Below are positions 1-9,433 of a stretch of 64,000 nucleotides of DNA, piece after piece. Made by a program: the position numbers and the translations under genes. The notes under the pieces were generated by a model that did no database searches, was not told where the DNA came from, and was given only the letters and a program-made list of their open reading frames with translations. Each line of letters begins with the position of its first letter. Positions within the stretch are counted from its first letter, which is position 1. The DNA lies in assembly GCA_027485855.1 (NCBI GenBank), contig JAIXQD010000001.1, forward strand, positions 331,575 through 395,574, given 5' to 3'. The DNA comes from Rickettsiales bacterium (GTDB lineage: Bacteria > Pseudomonadota > Alphaproteobacteria > G027485855).

Positions 1-313
1 CGGCGAGCAAGGCTTGGTGCTGATGCAATAAGCCTTGCCCACGCTTTATGCGGCTTTGCGGCACGGTACGTTGCAAATATTCGGCCAGTGATAATCGCCC
101 TTCTGGCTGGGCGCGGTCGAGCTCAATAATGCGCTCTATGGGGCTAACACCGGCTAAAGCGGCTTGCAAAGTGGCCGCATTAATGCCTTGTGCTTGGGCC
201 TCTGCAATAAATGACTGTTTCCATAAATCAAAGTCGGTGGTTTGCGCTAGGGCCGAACAGGCCAACAGCGGCATGCTCAACAAAACCAAGCCCATAAATA
301 GGAATTTTTTCAT
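1..313 (-). CDS. Lytic murein transglycosylase, MltB/SLT_2 family (N-terminal part only)
   Basis: I translated the minus strand from the ATG at 313. The 104 visible residues start with a signal peptide (MKKFLFMGLVLLSM) followed by LLAC, a possible lipobox at Cys19, and by ALAQ, a possible signal peptidase I site. The next part (FDLWKQSFIAEAQAQGI, then ERIIELDRAQPE, then LAEYLQRTVPQSRI) has the spacing and wording of the MltB/SLT_2 N-terminal domain, whose members cleave peptidoglycan glycan strands non-hydrolytically in the periplasm. The catalytic part lies beyond the window start. Its ATG overlaps the stop of the upstream YdcF-like gene as ATGA, so the two envelope genes are probably translated together. 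The family call is good; lipoprotein versus soluble form is undecided. Confidence 0.82.
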   Translation of the reverse strand, partial: MKKFLFMGLVLLSMPLLACSALAQTTDFDLWKQSFIAEAQAQGINAATLQAALAGVSPIERIIELDRAQPEGRLSLAEYLQRTVPQSRIKRGQGLLHQHQALLA

Positions 314-1059
314 AATTGCTCCTGTGGCCAAAGATGATTGCTACAGCCATTCAGGCGATAATAAAGCAACCCTGCATATTCGCGCGCGGCTAAATCAAGG
401 CGGGCAAGACCGCCCACAAAATCCCAACGCCAAAAGGGTTGCAGCACCGCCCGATAATCCACCGGCACCGCCACAAAATGCGCCTGCGGCCATTGTGTTT
501 TAAAAGTGAGCATGGCGCGTGGCATATGCCAGGCCGAGGTCAGCAGCGCAAAGCGGCCATCCGGCGCGATGGGCAAAACTTTTTGTGCCGCCGATGGGCT
601 ATCGCAGCTGTTACTGGCTGAAAGCGCTAAATAAGCTTGCGGCGATTGCGCCAATTGCAGCTGTGCGCCGATATCGGCCACAATGGGAGCAAGGCCAGAC
701 GGCGGCGGCACATCAATATATACCACCTCATGACCGCCTTGCTTCACCCAAGCCCAAAAAGCAATCATCCGTTCTGCGGCAGCATTGGTTTGCGCCTGCC
801 CGCTTGCTGCTGTGGCGCGATAATCTTCGGCGCCGCCCAAAACTAAAATGGTTGCATCATCGGCTGGGGCTGCACGGCTATAATGATGCTCTAATGGCCA
901 CAAGATATAATCGGCCAGCGGCGTTGTTGCCAAAGCAAGACACAGAGCTAAAACCAGCCATAATAAGCGGCGATAGCGTATGGACGCGGCCAGCAACAGC
1001 AGCAGCAAACTACTGGGCTGAAGGAACGACCATAAGGCTTGGCTGAGAGAAAGCTCCAT
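310..1059 (-). CDS. YdcF/ElyC/SanA-like (DUF218) envelope protein
   Basis: This 249-aa protein has two hydrophobic segments at about residues 14-26 and 30-50, then a soluble domain that begins with ILVLGGAEDYR (about 70-80) and contains LLTSAWHMPRA (about 172-182). Both are signatures of the DUF218 domain of E. coli YdcF, SanA and ElyC. ElyC and SanA affect peptidoglycan synthesis and envelope integrity; the biochemical activity is not settled. The linked downstream gene is a lytic transglycosylase, joined by an ATGA overlap, which fits a cell-wall role. The family is clear, the function only inferred. Confidence 0.8.
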   Translation of the reverse strand: MELSLSQALWSFLQPSSLLLLLLAASIRYRRLLWLVLALCLALATTPLADYILWPLEHHYSRAAPADDATILVLGGAEDYRATAASGQAQTNAAAERMIAFWAWVKQGGHEVVYIDVPPPSGLAPIVADIGAQLQLAQSPQAYLALSASNSCDSPSAAQKVLPIAPDGRFALLTSAWHMPRAMLTFKTQWPQAHFVAVPVDYRAVLQPFWRWDFVGGLARLDLAAREYAGLLYYRLNGCSNHLWPQEQL

Positions 1060-1120
1060 GCGCTAAAATAGCGCGATTCGAGCTGAAAATGGCCACAGTT
1101 ATAAGGCTAGAATAGTATAA

Positions 1121-1747
1121 TTATTTTGGCACAATGCCGGCGGTACCCCAGCGTTGCTGCGCCACCGACAAAGGCGATTTTTTAACATCCGCCGGACGGA
1201 AAGGAATAACATTATTTTCTGGCTCTTGCGCCAAACGCTCGGCAAAATTCAAGCCGATACCGCTCAGGCTGCGCGCACACCAAATCAGCATAGGTGGCAC
1301 GTCTTTTGCGCCCAGCTCTTGGTTTAAATGCTCGAGTGCGCCGCACACCAGCGGCACGCGCTCAATGCTAAAGCGCAAAGCGGCCTCAGCACTGGGCAAA
1401 ACATCAATGCCCACATGCGCCTGCCTGATTAAATCGCAGGCCATTTGGCTATTATCAAACCAATCGGTATTATCATGCGTGGTTTGATAAAGCTCAAGTG
1501 GCATAATTTTAACTGTGGCGGTTCGTAAATACTCGGCCAAGTGATGCGCCAAATGGAAAAACAAGCCACAGCGGGCTAGTTTTTCATCCATGGCTTGTTT
1601 GGGTATATCGCTAAAGGGCGTGTCCAATAGCGGGGTGAGCATGTTATTGAAAGTCGTAATCAAGCCTAAATCAGCGGCATCCGAGCGGGCGAGCCTATCA
1701 ATGATACTGCTTAAACGCAATTGTGCGGTCGATAAGTAAATTGTCAT
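1121..1747 (-). CDS. Hypothetical protein, 208 aa
   Basis: I do not recognise this protein. It is predicted to be soluble and mostly helical, without a signal peptide or membrane segment. Visible landmarks are a His-rich stretch (FFHLAHHLAEYL, about residues 63-74), two cysteines around residues 120-140 and one near 158 (WCARSLSGIGLNFAERL), and a proline-containing C-terminus. The ATG at 1747 is the first in frame; no strong Shine-Dalgarno precedes it. It lies about 60 nt upstream of the YdcF-like gene on the same strand and may be cotranscribed with it. It is divergent from the next gene, with a 76-nt spacer that must hold both promoters. Confidence 0.6.
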   Translation of the reverse strand: MTIYLSTAQLRLSSIIDRLARSDAADLGLITTFNNMLTPLLDTPFSDIPKQAMDEKLARCGLFFHLAHHLAEYLRTATVKIMPLELYQTTHDNTDWFDNSQMACDLIRQAHVGIDVLPSAEAALRFSIERVPLVCGALEHLNQELGAKDVPPMLIWCARSLSGIGLNFAERLAQEPENNVIPFRPADVKKSPLSVAQQRWGTAGIVPK

Positions 1748-1823
1748 GCCGATAATAAAGCAAAAAAACAGTCATTTTTGCAATAGTGCTTTATAGTTTC
1801 AGCAAACATATTAATATTTACGC

Positions 1824-2453
1824 ATGAATAGCACCGCGCCAAAGCCCGCTTTTGCCGAATGGTGGCAGCAATGCCGCGTTCTGGACAGACGTCTGACCAG
1901 TATCGGCATTATTTATCTGCGCCATGGCCATCAGGGCAAAGCCCAACGGATTATGGGCTTTAAGCAAGAGCTTGAGCAAACCTTGGCGCAATTTAGCAAA
2001 GTTGATGCAGCGCCACTCAATAGCATGATGGGCACGCAAGCGCTGGTGGCTCTGGGCACCGATGCCGCGCAAATGCACCCAGATGAGCTGGCCATTTTTA
2101 TGGCGCGTCAGCTTTGCGCCGAAGCGTTGCGGGTGCTGCCCTTTATCGCCGATGATATGATGGCGTTGCTGCAATCGGATTGGAAAGAATGCACCGGCCG
2201 CGAAGCCCTCGATTTATTTAAGGGCCCTTTGGGCACCAACGCAGAGGGGATTGGCAGTGGCTGGCCACAAGATGGCCAATGGCCCAGCGTGATTTATGCC
2301 CTATTAGCCCGCGAGAAAAATGGCAGCGACCGGCCACCGCGTCGTCGTCAGCAAACCCAAGACGAGCAAGAGCGCCAACGGCAAACAGCCGAAAAACTCA
2401 AAGCCTATGAGCAAACACTCAAGCCGCGCAATTTTGCCGGGCCGTGGATGTAA
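1824..2453 (+). CDS. Hypothetical protein, 209 aa
   Basis: This is a plus-strand gene in an otherwise minus-strand region. I do not recognise the family. The first 170 residues are predicted helical and soluble (AEWWQQCRVLDRRL near the start; QLCAEALRVLPFIADDMMALL around 91-112), followed by a highly charged tail rich in Arg, Gln, Glu and Lys (about 168-200) that could form a single helix. It converges on dnaE, whose stop lies 21 nt beyond this stop, and no terminator hairpin is visible between them. Amino-acid composition and length speak for a real gene; the overlapping minus-strand frame looks like a shadow. Confidence 0.6.
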   Translation: MNSTAPKPAFAEWWQQCRVLDRRLTSIGIIYLRHGHQGKAQRIMGFKQELEQTLAQFSKVDAAPLNSMMGTQALVALGTDAAQMHPDELAIFMARQLCAEALRVLPFIADDMMALLQSDWKECTGREALDLFKGPLGTNAEGIGSGWPQDGQWPSVIYALLAREKNGSDRPPRRRQQTQDEQERQRQTAEKLKAYEQTLKPRNFAGPWM

Positions 2454-2474
2454 GAAAGTCCGTTAGAAAGCTAG

Positions 2475-5400
2475 TTACAAATCCTGCACCAGTAAAACAT
2501 CCGGCACATCTTTCAGCGATTGGCGCAGAAGGCCGGTTATGGCGTAGCGCTCGGTAAGTTCAATTTCAAGCTCATGTTGCTCATCCACCAACAGCGCCAA
2601 AACCATACGGCCACGCCCCTTAGAGGCCGCGCCCAAATGCTGCTGCAATTGCGGCACGGCATCTTGGTGGCGCAACAGCAAGCGCAGGCCTTGTGTGGCT
2701 TTTTCAACAGCTTTATCGAGCAATTCAACTGCTTGTGTGGTGAGACGAATATCCTCGCCATTTTGCTGAATATCGGCGGTAATCAGCACGGCCCGCCCGG
2801 GCTCTAACGTGCTGCGGCTGCTGGCCAGCAGCTCTGAAAAAACCATAATCTCGTAACTGCCATAAGCATCCGACATTTGCACAAAAGCAAAGCGATTGCC
2901 ACTTTTAGCAATGCGCTCTTGCCGCGCTAAAACAATGCCAGCAAGCTTAACACGCGTGGCCCCGCCCGCTTTGGCGCGCTCGGCCAATTTGGTGGATGGC
3001 ACCACTTGCAAACGCTCAAGCAACAAGGCCGCGCCATCCAGCGGGTGTGCGGTCAGGTAAAAACCAATGGCATCGAACTCATATTGCAATTGCTGCAATT
3101 CGTCCCACGGTTTGGCCTCGGTCAGTTTGGGTCGCGGTGGTGCTGCACCAAACAAACTATTTTGCCCGCTTTGCCGCTGCTCGGACGCCACACTGGCAAG
3201 CTTGATTATAATATCAATCGCCTCAAACATTTTGGCACGGTTGGGCTCAAGGCTGTCAAAGGCGCCGGCCTTAACCAGCGACTCCATCTGCCGCCGATTA
3301 AGCGTGCGCTGATCGAGCCGCTCGGCTAAATCATATACATTTTTGAAGGGGCCATTTTTTTGCCGCTCGGCTAACAGTGCCTCCATCGCCGGACGGCCCA
3401 CGCCCTTCAGTGCGGCCAAAGCATAGCGCAAGGCTGTGCGGCCATTGGCCATATGCTCTAAAACAAAAACCGGCTCGCTGGCATTGATATCGGGCGGCAA
3501 CAGCGGAATGCCTAATCGTTGCAGCTCTTGGCGAAAGGCCGATAATTTATCGGTGTCGCCACTTTCATAGGTCATGGTGGCGGCTAAAAACTCTTCGCCG
3601 AAATTGGCTTTCATATAGGCGGTTTGATAAGCCACAAGCGCATAGGCCGCCGCATGTGATTTATTAAAACCATAGCCGGCAAATTTTTCGATTTGGTCAA
3701 AAATATGGCTGGCTTGTTGTGCTGGCACATGCTGCGCTGCTGCACCATCAGTAAAAACTTTGCGCTGGGCATCCATCTCTTCTTTAATTTTTTTGCCCAT
3801 AGCTCTGCGTAGCAAATCAGCGCCACCAAGGCTATAGCCCGCCATCACCTGCGCCATTTGCATGACTTGCTCTTGGTAAACAGGCACACCATAAGTTTCA
3901 GTCAGAATGGGCTCAAAGAGTGGGTGCAGATAATCGGCCGGCTCAACCGCAAGTTTGGTATTGATATAGCGCGGTATATTATCCATGGGGCCCGGGCGAT
4001 AAAGCGCCACCAAGGCAATAATTTCCTCAAAGCGGGACATGCGCATTTTACGGCAAATATCGCGCATGCCGCTGCTTTCAAGCTGGAACACGCCAGTGGT
4101 ATCGCCCCGCGCCAACATGGCAAAGGTTGGCGCATCATCAAGTGGCAAATTGGTAAGATCAATCTGTTGGCCGCGATGCCGCTGCACCAATTTAACCGCC
4201 TCTTGCAGCACCGATAAGGTTTTTAATCCTAGAAAGTCAAACTTCACCAAGCCGGCATTTTCTACCACTTTCATATTAAACTGGGTGACCGGCATGCTGG
4301 AGCGCGGGTCTCGATAAATGGGGATAAGCTGGGTTAAGGGCCGGTCAGCAATCACCACACCCGCCGCATGGGTTGAGGCATGGCGATAAAGCCCCTCCAG
4401 CTTAAGGGCGATATCGATCATGCGCGCCACGGTGGGGTCGCCATCGCGGGCCTCGGCTAATTGTGGCTCGGTATCTAGCGCTTCTTGCAAAGTGAGGGGA
4501 TTAGCCGGATTATTGGGCACTAATTTACAAATTTTATCGACCTGACCATAAGGCAATTGCAGCACACGGCCCACATCGCGCAACACAGCACGCGCTTGCA
4601 ATTTGCCAAAAGTAATAATTTGCGCCACACGCTCATGGCCATATTTTTGCTGCACATAGGCAATCACTTCATCGCGGCGGTCTTGGCAGAAATCGATATC
4701 AAAATCAGGCATCGACACCCGCTCAGGGTTTAAAAAGCGCTCAAACAATAAGCCCAAACGCAGCGGGTCGAGGTCGGTAATCGTCAGCGCCCAGGCCACA
4801 GCCGAGCCCGCCCCCGAGCCCCGCCCAGGCCCCACCGGAATATTATGCATCTTCGCCCAGCGTATAAAATCGGCGGTAATTAAAAAATATCCGGCAAAGC
4901 CCATTTGGCATATGAGGTTTAGCTCATAATCAAGCCGCTGCTCATAGGGTGCGGGGTCGCTGGCGATATGTTTGAGGCGCTCGGCCAAGCCTTGTTTGGC
5001 TAATTGGCGTAAGGTGGCCTGCTCATCATCGGCATATTTAGGCAAAAGCGGTTTTACTTTGCGCGGCATATAAGCGCAGCGCTGTGCAATAATGCTGGTG
5101 TTTACCACCGCCTCTGGAATATCCACAAAAAGCTGCTGCATCTCGCGGGCGGTTTTAAAATAATGCTCAGGGGTCACGCGTCGCCGGTCGGTTTCGGTCA
5201 CATAGCGGCCTTCGGCAATACACAGTAACGCATCATGTGCCGTAAAAATATCGGGCGTGGCAAAAAACACATCGTTGGTCGCCACGAGCGGTAAAGCAAA
5301 CTTGTCGGCCAGCGCTAGTATTTTGCTTTCAAGCGTGGTTTCATCACGGCCAATTTGACCTTGGCCATGGCGCTGCAACTCAAGATACAACCGCCCATGG

Positions 5401-5897
5401 AAAAGCTTTTGCAATTCGGCTAATTCAAGCTCGGCTTGCTCGGTTTGCCCTTGCAAAAGACTGCGCCCTAAAGCCGATTTACGCGAGCCCGACAGGCAAA
5501 TAAGCCCCTCACTATGCCCTGCAAGCGCGGCTAAAGGTAATTGCGGCTCACCCTGCCCTGCCGTTTGGGTATAGGCCTCGCTCACCAGCCATAACAGGTT
5601 TAGGTATCCGGTCTCATTTTGCGCCAATAATAATAATTCATCGGCAGGCGGCACTGTGGCAGGCATAGGCCCGTGCTTGGGTGCAGCAATGCCCAGCAAA
5701 GTGCCAATAATGGGCTGCACGCCTGATTTTGCTGCTTCTTCGGCAAATTCTAATGCGCCAAATAAATTATGAGTGTCAGTCACGGCCACGGCGGGCATGG
5801 CATGCTTGACGCAAAGCTTAATAAGGTCTTTTATTTTGACAGCACCCTCGGCCAATGAATAAGCCGAATGCACGCGCAGATGCACAAACTCATTCAT
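2475..5897 (-). CDS. dnaE: DNA polymerase III subunit alpha
   Basis: This is the replicative polymerase catalytic subunit, 1140 aa, the usual DnaE1 length. The N-terminal PHP domain is visible (HLRVHSAYSLAEG at the start, VTDTHNL near residue 43). The palm carries PDFDIDF at about 394-400 with the two catalytic aspartates, and FDFLGLKTL near 550 with the third. Finger and thumb regions follow, then a tandem helix-hairpin-helix region and an OB-fold (QMSDAYGSYEIMVF). I chose the ATG at 5897 (MNEFVHLRVHS), which matches the family start; an in-frame ATG four codons upstream is less likely. The start overlaps the lolD stop by 8 nt, so translation is probably coupled. Last gene of the proS-lolC-lolD-dnaE unit. 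Confidence 0.98.
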   Translation of the reverse strand: MNEFVHLRVHSAYSLAEGAVKIKDLIKLCVKHAMPAVAVTDTHNLFGALEFAEEAAKSGVQPIIGTLLGIAAPKHGPMPATVPPADELLLLAQNETGYLNLLWLVSEAYTQTAGQGEPQLPLAALAGHSEGLICLSGSRKSALGRSLLQGQTEQAELELAELQKLFHGRLYLELQRHGQGQIGRDETTLESKILALADKFALPLVATNDVFFATPDIFTAHDALLCIAEGRYVTETDRRRVTPEHYFKTAREMQQLFVDIPEAVVNTSIIAQRCAYMPRKVKPLLPKYADDEQATLRQLAKQGLAERLKHIASDPAPYEQRLDYELNLICQMGFAGYFLITADFIRWAKMHNIPVGPGRGSGAGSAVAWALTITDLDPLRLGLLFERFLNPERVSMPDFDIDFCQDRRDEVIAYVQQKYGHERVAQIITFGKLQARAVLRDVGRVLQLPYGQVDKICKLVPNNPANPLTLQEALDTEPQLAEARDGDPTVARMIDIALKLEGLYRHASTHAAGVVIADRPLTQLIPIYRDPRSSMPVTQFNMKVVENAGLVKFDFLGLKTLSVLQEAVKLVQRHRGQQIDLTNLPLDDAPTFAMLARGDTTGVFQLESSGMRDICRKMRMSRFEEIIALVALYRPGPMDNIPRYINTKLAVEPADYLHPLFEPILTETYGVPVYQEQVMQMAQVMAGYSLGGADLLRRAMGKKIKEEMDAQRKVFTDGAAAQHVPAQQASHIFDQIEKFAGYGFNKSHAAAYALVAYQTAYMKANFGEEFLAATMTYESGDTDKLSAFRQELQRLGIPLLPPDINASEPVFVLEHMANGRTALRYALAALKGVGRPAMEALLAERQKNGPFKNVYDLAERLDQRTLNRRQMESLVKAGAFDSLEPNRAKMFEAIDIIIKLASVASEQRQSGQNSLFGAAPPRPKLTEAKPWDELQQLQYEFDAIGFYLTAHPLDGAALLLERLQVVPSTKLAERAKAGGATRVKLAGIVLARQERIAKSGNRFAFVQMSDAYGSYEIMVFSELLASSRSTLEPGRAVLITADIQQNGEDIRLTTQAVELLDKAVEKATQGLRLLLRHQDAVPQLQQHLGAASKGRGRMVLALLVDEQHELEIELTERYAITGLLRQSLKDVPDVLLVQDL

Positions 5898-6576
5898 GCA
5901 AACAACCATTGGCTAAATGCACAATACGATGCAGCTGATGGGCTAAATCCATATTATGCGTGGCCATAAGCACGGCCAGCTGCTCTTGCGCGGCCAATTG
6001 CTTAAAAATGCCAAAAACATGCGCGGCGGTGCTGGGGTCGAGGTTGCCGGTTGGCTCATCGGCTAATAACAATTTGGGCTTATTGGCCAAAGCCCGCGCA
6101 ATGGCCACGCGTTGACGCTCGCCGCCTGATAATTCGGCCGGGCGGTGTGTGGCGCGGGCACTCAGCCCCACAGCTTCTAGCAAAAAATCGGCACGCTTGG
6201 TTGCTGCGGCTACATTGATGCCAATTAAACGCTGCGGCAGAATGATGTTTTCTTGCGCGGTAAATTCTGGCAACAAATGATGAAACTGATAAACAAAACC
6301 CAAGGCCTGACCGCGCAAAAATGTGCGGGCTTTATCGGGTAATGTATGTGCCGCTTGCCCTGCCAGCCACACTTCGCCACGATCGGGCTTATCGAGCAAG
6401 CCTGCCACATGCAGCAAAGTTGATTTACCCGCACCGCTGGGCCCTACCAAAGCCACCAGCTCGCCTGCGGCTAATTGCAAGGACACATTTTGTAAAACCG
6501 GCAAATGGACTTGACCCTCGCTATAAGTTTTATAGATGTTTTTAAGCTGCAGCGCGTGATTTTGGGCATTACTCAT
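5890..6576 (-). CDS. lolD: Lipoprotein-releasing ABC transporter ATP-binding protein LolD
   Basis: This 228-aa ATPase powers release of outer-membrane lipoproteins from the inner membrane to LolA. Walker A GPSGAGKST is at 45-53, the Q-loop around 98 (YQFHHLLPEF, with the Phe-His-His-Leu-Leu-Pro-Glu-Phe pattern typical of LolD), the signature LSGGE at 150-154, Walker B LLLADEP at about 170-176 and the H-loop in MATHNMDLA near 210. It overlaps the permease gene upstream by 8 nt and dnaE downstream by 8 nt. The context with an adjacent LolC-type permease separates it from other MacB-like ATPases. Confidence 0.96.
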   Translation of the reverse strand: MSNAQNHALQLKNIYKTYSEGQVHLPVLQNVSLQLAAGELVALVGPSGAGKSTLLHVAGLLDKPDRGEVWLAGQAAHTLPDKARTFLRGQALGFVYQFHHLLPEFTAQENIILPQRLIGINVAAATKRADFLLEAVGLSARATHRPAELSGGERQRVAIARALANKPKLLLADEPTGNLDPSTAAHVFGIFKQLAAQEQLAVLMATHNMDLAHQLHRIVHLANGCLHE

Positions 6577-7813
6577 GGCGCAAACCCTCTACCGGGTCGA
6601 GCCTTGCGGCGCGCCATGCCGGATAAATGGTGGCCAATAACGACAACACCAAAGCAATGCTGACCACTTGCACCACCTCTAGCCAGTTAATCACTGCCGG
6701 CAATTTTGAGAGGAAATAAATCTCAGGCGAGAACAGCTCATCTTGCAGCAGGCTTTGCAAGCCTTGGCGGATAGATTCTATGTTATCGGCAACAGCGATG
6801 CCCAAAGTTGCGCCCAAAAACGTGCCCGTAATACCAATGCTGGCGCCCGCCAAGCAAAAAATTGCCAAGATGGTTGCGGGCGTTGCACCCATAGTGCGCA
6901 AAATGGCAATATCGCGCGTTTTGTCTTTGACCAACATTATCAGGCTAGAAATAATGTTAAAGGCCGCCACCAAAATAATCAGCGTTAAAATAACAAACAT
7001 GACATTACGCTCTACTTGTAGGGCGTTCACAAAGCTATTATTGGCTTGCTGCCAATCAAGCAACCGCACGGGTTGCTCTGCGGCATCAATAATTTTTTGC
7101 CAATATTGCCGCGGTTGCAGCGGGTTTTGCACATAGACCTCAAGCGAGGTTACGCCATTATCGGCGAGCTTAAAAAAGTTTTGCGCCTCGGCCAAAGGCA
7201 TAAACACAAAATTGGCATCATATTCATACATGCCTACATCAAAAATAACCGCAATAGTGTAAGCGCGCAAACGTGGCGCGGTGCCAAAGGCCGTGCTGGT
7301 GCCGCGTGGGCTAATAAGCGTTATACTGTCGCCGACATTAAGGCCCAAACGCTCGGCCAGACGCACACCGATGGCTATTTTATCATCGGCATAAGCTTGC
7401 ACATCGCCTTGCACCACACTTTGCCCCAAAACGGGACGCGCCTTAAAATCGGCCGGCGCTAAACCACGCACCACCACGCCATTGGCTTGCCCGCCTGTGG
7501 TGAGTAATGCCTGCGCTTCAACTGTGGCGTTGGTTTGAATAACGCCCGGCACAGCTCGCAAACGCGCCAGCATATCTTCGTAATTGGTGAGCGGCCCACC
7601 CGAAATATTATAAACATTAAAATGGCCATTCAGGCCTAACACACGGCTAAACAGCTCTTGCCGAAAACCATTCATGACGCTCATAACAATAATGAGTGTT
7701 GCCACACCCAGCATAATGCCCAAGAGCGAAAAGCCGGCAATCACCGAGATAAAACCACGCCGCGCCAGCAAATAGCGCCGCGCTATAAAACCAATCAGCG
7801 ATAAGCTGGCCAT
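6569..7813 (-). CDS. lolC: Lipoprotein-releasing ABC transporter permease (LolC/LolE family)
   Basis: The 414-aa protein has the LolC/E layout: one N-terminal membrane helix (about residues 22-45), a large periplasmic domain of about 200 residues, and three C-terminal helices (about 270-400). IARRYLLARRGFISVIAGFSLLGI at the N-terminus and DIAILRTMGATPATILAIF near 300 are family signatures. Only one permease gene lies next to lolD, so a homodimer is likely; this resembles the single LolF-type permease of several lineages, though a second copy could be elsewhere. The start ATG overlaps the proS stop by one base (TAATG). Confidence 0.94.
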   Translation of the reverse strand: MASLSLIGFIARRYLLARRGFISVIAGFSLLGIMLGVATLIIVMSVMNGFRQELFSRVLGLNGHFNVYNISGGPLTNYEDMLARLRAVPGVIQTNATVEAQALLTTGGQANGVVVRGLAPADFKARPVLGQSVVQGDVQAYADDKIAIGVRLAERLGLNVGDSITLISPRGTSTAFGTAPRLRAYTIAVIFDVGMYEYDANFVFMPLAEAQNFFKLADNGVTSLEVYVQNPLQPRQYWQKIIDAAEQPVRLLDWQQANNSFVNALQVERNVMFVILTLIILVAAFNIISSLIMLVKDKTRDIAILRTMGATPATILAIFCLAGASIGITGTFLGATLGIAVADNIESIRQGLQSLLQDELFSPEIYFLSKLPAVINWLEVVQVVSIALVLSLLATIYPAWRAARLDPVEGLRHE

Positions 7814-9357
7814 TAGTAGCTACGCGCAAAAATGGCGGTTTGTGTAGCGGGCTTACCCGTCAGCACACAAGTGCCGCCACTGGTGCCACCACTGGCACCC
7901 GCTTGTTCAAGCGGCACACAGCGAATAGATATGCCCAGTTTTTTAAACAGCTCTTTATCTTCATCGCCTGCCCAAGGCGCATGCACAAAGCCCTGCCCCG
8001 CGCCAAAACTTTTATCACCGCTTTGGCTGAAATATTCGGTGAATTGCGCGAGGTTTTTAATATCGGTGACTGTGCGGGCGCGCTGATAGGCTTCAACATC
8101 GGCAAACAACTTTGCCTGATAATCGGCCAGATGTTGCGCCACATTGGCGACAAACTCAGCACATTTATGCACAATTTTTTGGCTCAGCTGGTCGCGGCGC
8201 TGAATCATGCAGCCATCATTGGCGATATCGCGTGGCCCCACTTCTACAATTAGGGGCACGCCTTTTTTAATCCATTCCCATTTTTTATCGGCACCCGATA
8301 ATTCGCGCGTGTCAACTTTAACGCGCACAGCCTCATCGGCAAAACGCTGCGTGCGCAAAGACGCCGCCAGCTTTTGCGCATAATCAATGACCGCGCTGGC
8401 ATCAGCATCGGCGCGAATTACTGGCACAATCACCACTTGCTGTGGCGCTAAACGTGGCGGCGTGCGCAAACCATCATCATCGGCATGGGCCATAATCATG
8501 CCGCCAATTAGTCGTGTTGAAACGCCCCATGAGGTGGTATAGGCATAATCAAGCTCGCCCGCCTTGGTTTGAAAGCGGATATTGGCGGCCTTGGCAAAAT
8601 TCTGCCCCAAATAGTGCGAGGTGCCAGCTTGCAGCGCCTTACCATCTTGCATCATGGCTTCAATGGTAAAAGTATTTTCAGCCCCGGGGAAACGCTCGCC
8701 CGCGGTTTTTTCGCCCGCAATGACTGGCAAGGCCAAGGCCTGCTGCACGCACTCTTTATAGACCTGTAGCATTTTCATAGTTTCTGCCATAGCCTCGGCT
8801 TTATTGGCGTGCGCTGTGTGCCCCTCTTGCCATAAAAACTCGACGGTGCGCAAAAATAAACGCGGGCGCATTTCCCAGCGCACCACATTGGCCCACTGGT
8901 TAATCAGCACCGGCAAATCACGGTAGCTTTGAATCCATTTAGCAAAAGCTTCGCCAATAATGGTTTCTGAAGTTGGGCGCACCACTAACGGCTCTTCTAA
9001 TTCGCCTGCTAAAACCAATTCACCATCTTTTTGCTCTAAACGGTGATGCGTCACAATCGCCATTTCTTTGGCAAAGCCATCGACATGAGCGGCCTCTTTC
9101 GCAATGAGAGACAGCGGAATAAACAGCGGAAAATAGCAATTATCGTGGCCCGTATCTTTTATGCGCTGATCTAAATCGCGCACCAGCCGCTCCCAAATGC
9201 CATAGCCCCAAGGCTTAATCACCATGCAGCCGCGCACGCCCGAAAGCTCGGCCATATCGGCGCCCCGAATAACTTGCTGATACCACTCGGCATAATTATC
9301 GGCCCGAGTGGGCGAAATTGCCGTTTTAACCGCTTTGGTGCTGGCCGCTTGATTCAT
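7813..9357 (-). CDS. proS: Prolyl-tRNA synthetase, archaeal/eukaryotic type
   Basis: This 514-aa class II synthetase charges tRNA-Pro. Motif 2 is in VRPTSETIIGEAFAKW (about 125-140) and RWEMRPRLFLRTVEFLWQEGHTAH (about 162-185). The QAGTSHYLGQNFAKA segment and the anticodon-binding domain with VKVDTRELSGADKKWEWIKKG follow. The protein ends in IFARSY, the tyrosine-terminated end of the archaeal/eukaryotic-type group. It lacks the editing insertion (INS) of the E. coli type and is longer than the roughly 430-440-aa form common in Alphaproteobacteria, so it probably replaced that gene by transfer. A Shine-Dalgarno (GAGGA) sits 7 nt before the ATG. The chromosomal position between DUF1467 and lolC is the usual one for proS in this class. 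Confidence 0.96.
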   Translation of the reverse strand: MNQAASTKAVKTAISPTRADNYAEWYQQVIRGADMAELSGVRGCMVIKPWGYGIWERLVRDLDQRIKDTGHDNCYFPLFIPLSLIAKEAAHVDGFAKEMAIVTHHRLEQKDGELVLAGELEEPLVVRPTSETIIGEAFAKWIQSYRDLPVLINQWANVVRWEMRPRLFLRTVEFLWQEGHTAHANKAEAMAETMKMLQVYKECVQQALALPVIAGEKTAGERFPGAENTFTIEAMMQDGKALQAGTSHYLGQNFAKAANIRFQTKAGELDYAYTTSWGVSTRLIGGMIMAHADDDGLRTPPRLAPQQVVIVPVIRADADASAVIDYAQKLAASLRTQRFADEAVRVKVDTRELSGADKKWEWIKKGVPLIVEVGPRDIANDGCMIQRRDQLSQKIVHKCAEFVANVAQHLADYQAKLFADVEAYQRARTVTDIKNLAQFTEYFSQSGDKSFGAGQGFVHAPWAGDEDKELFKKLGISIRCVPLEQAGASGGTSGGTCVLTGKPATQTAIFARSY

Positions 9358-9433
9358 GATGTCCTCGCAAAATTAAGGCCGTAGTTTAAGCAAAAAATGG
9401 CGCTTTGGCTACCATGCTTGCAACAGCTGGCGC

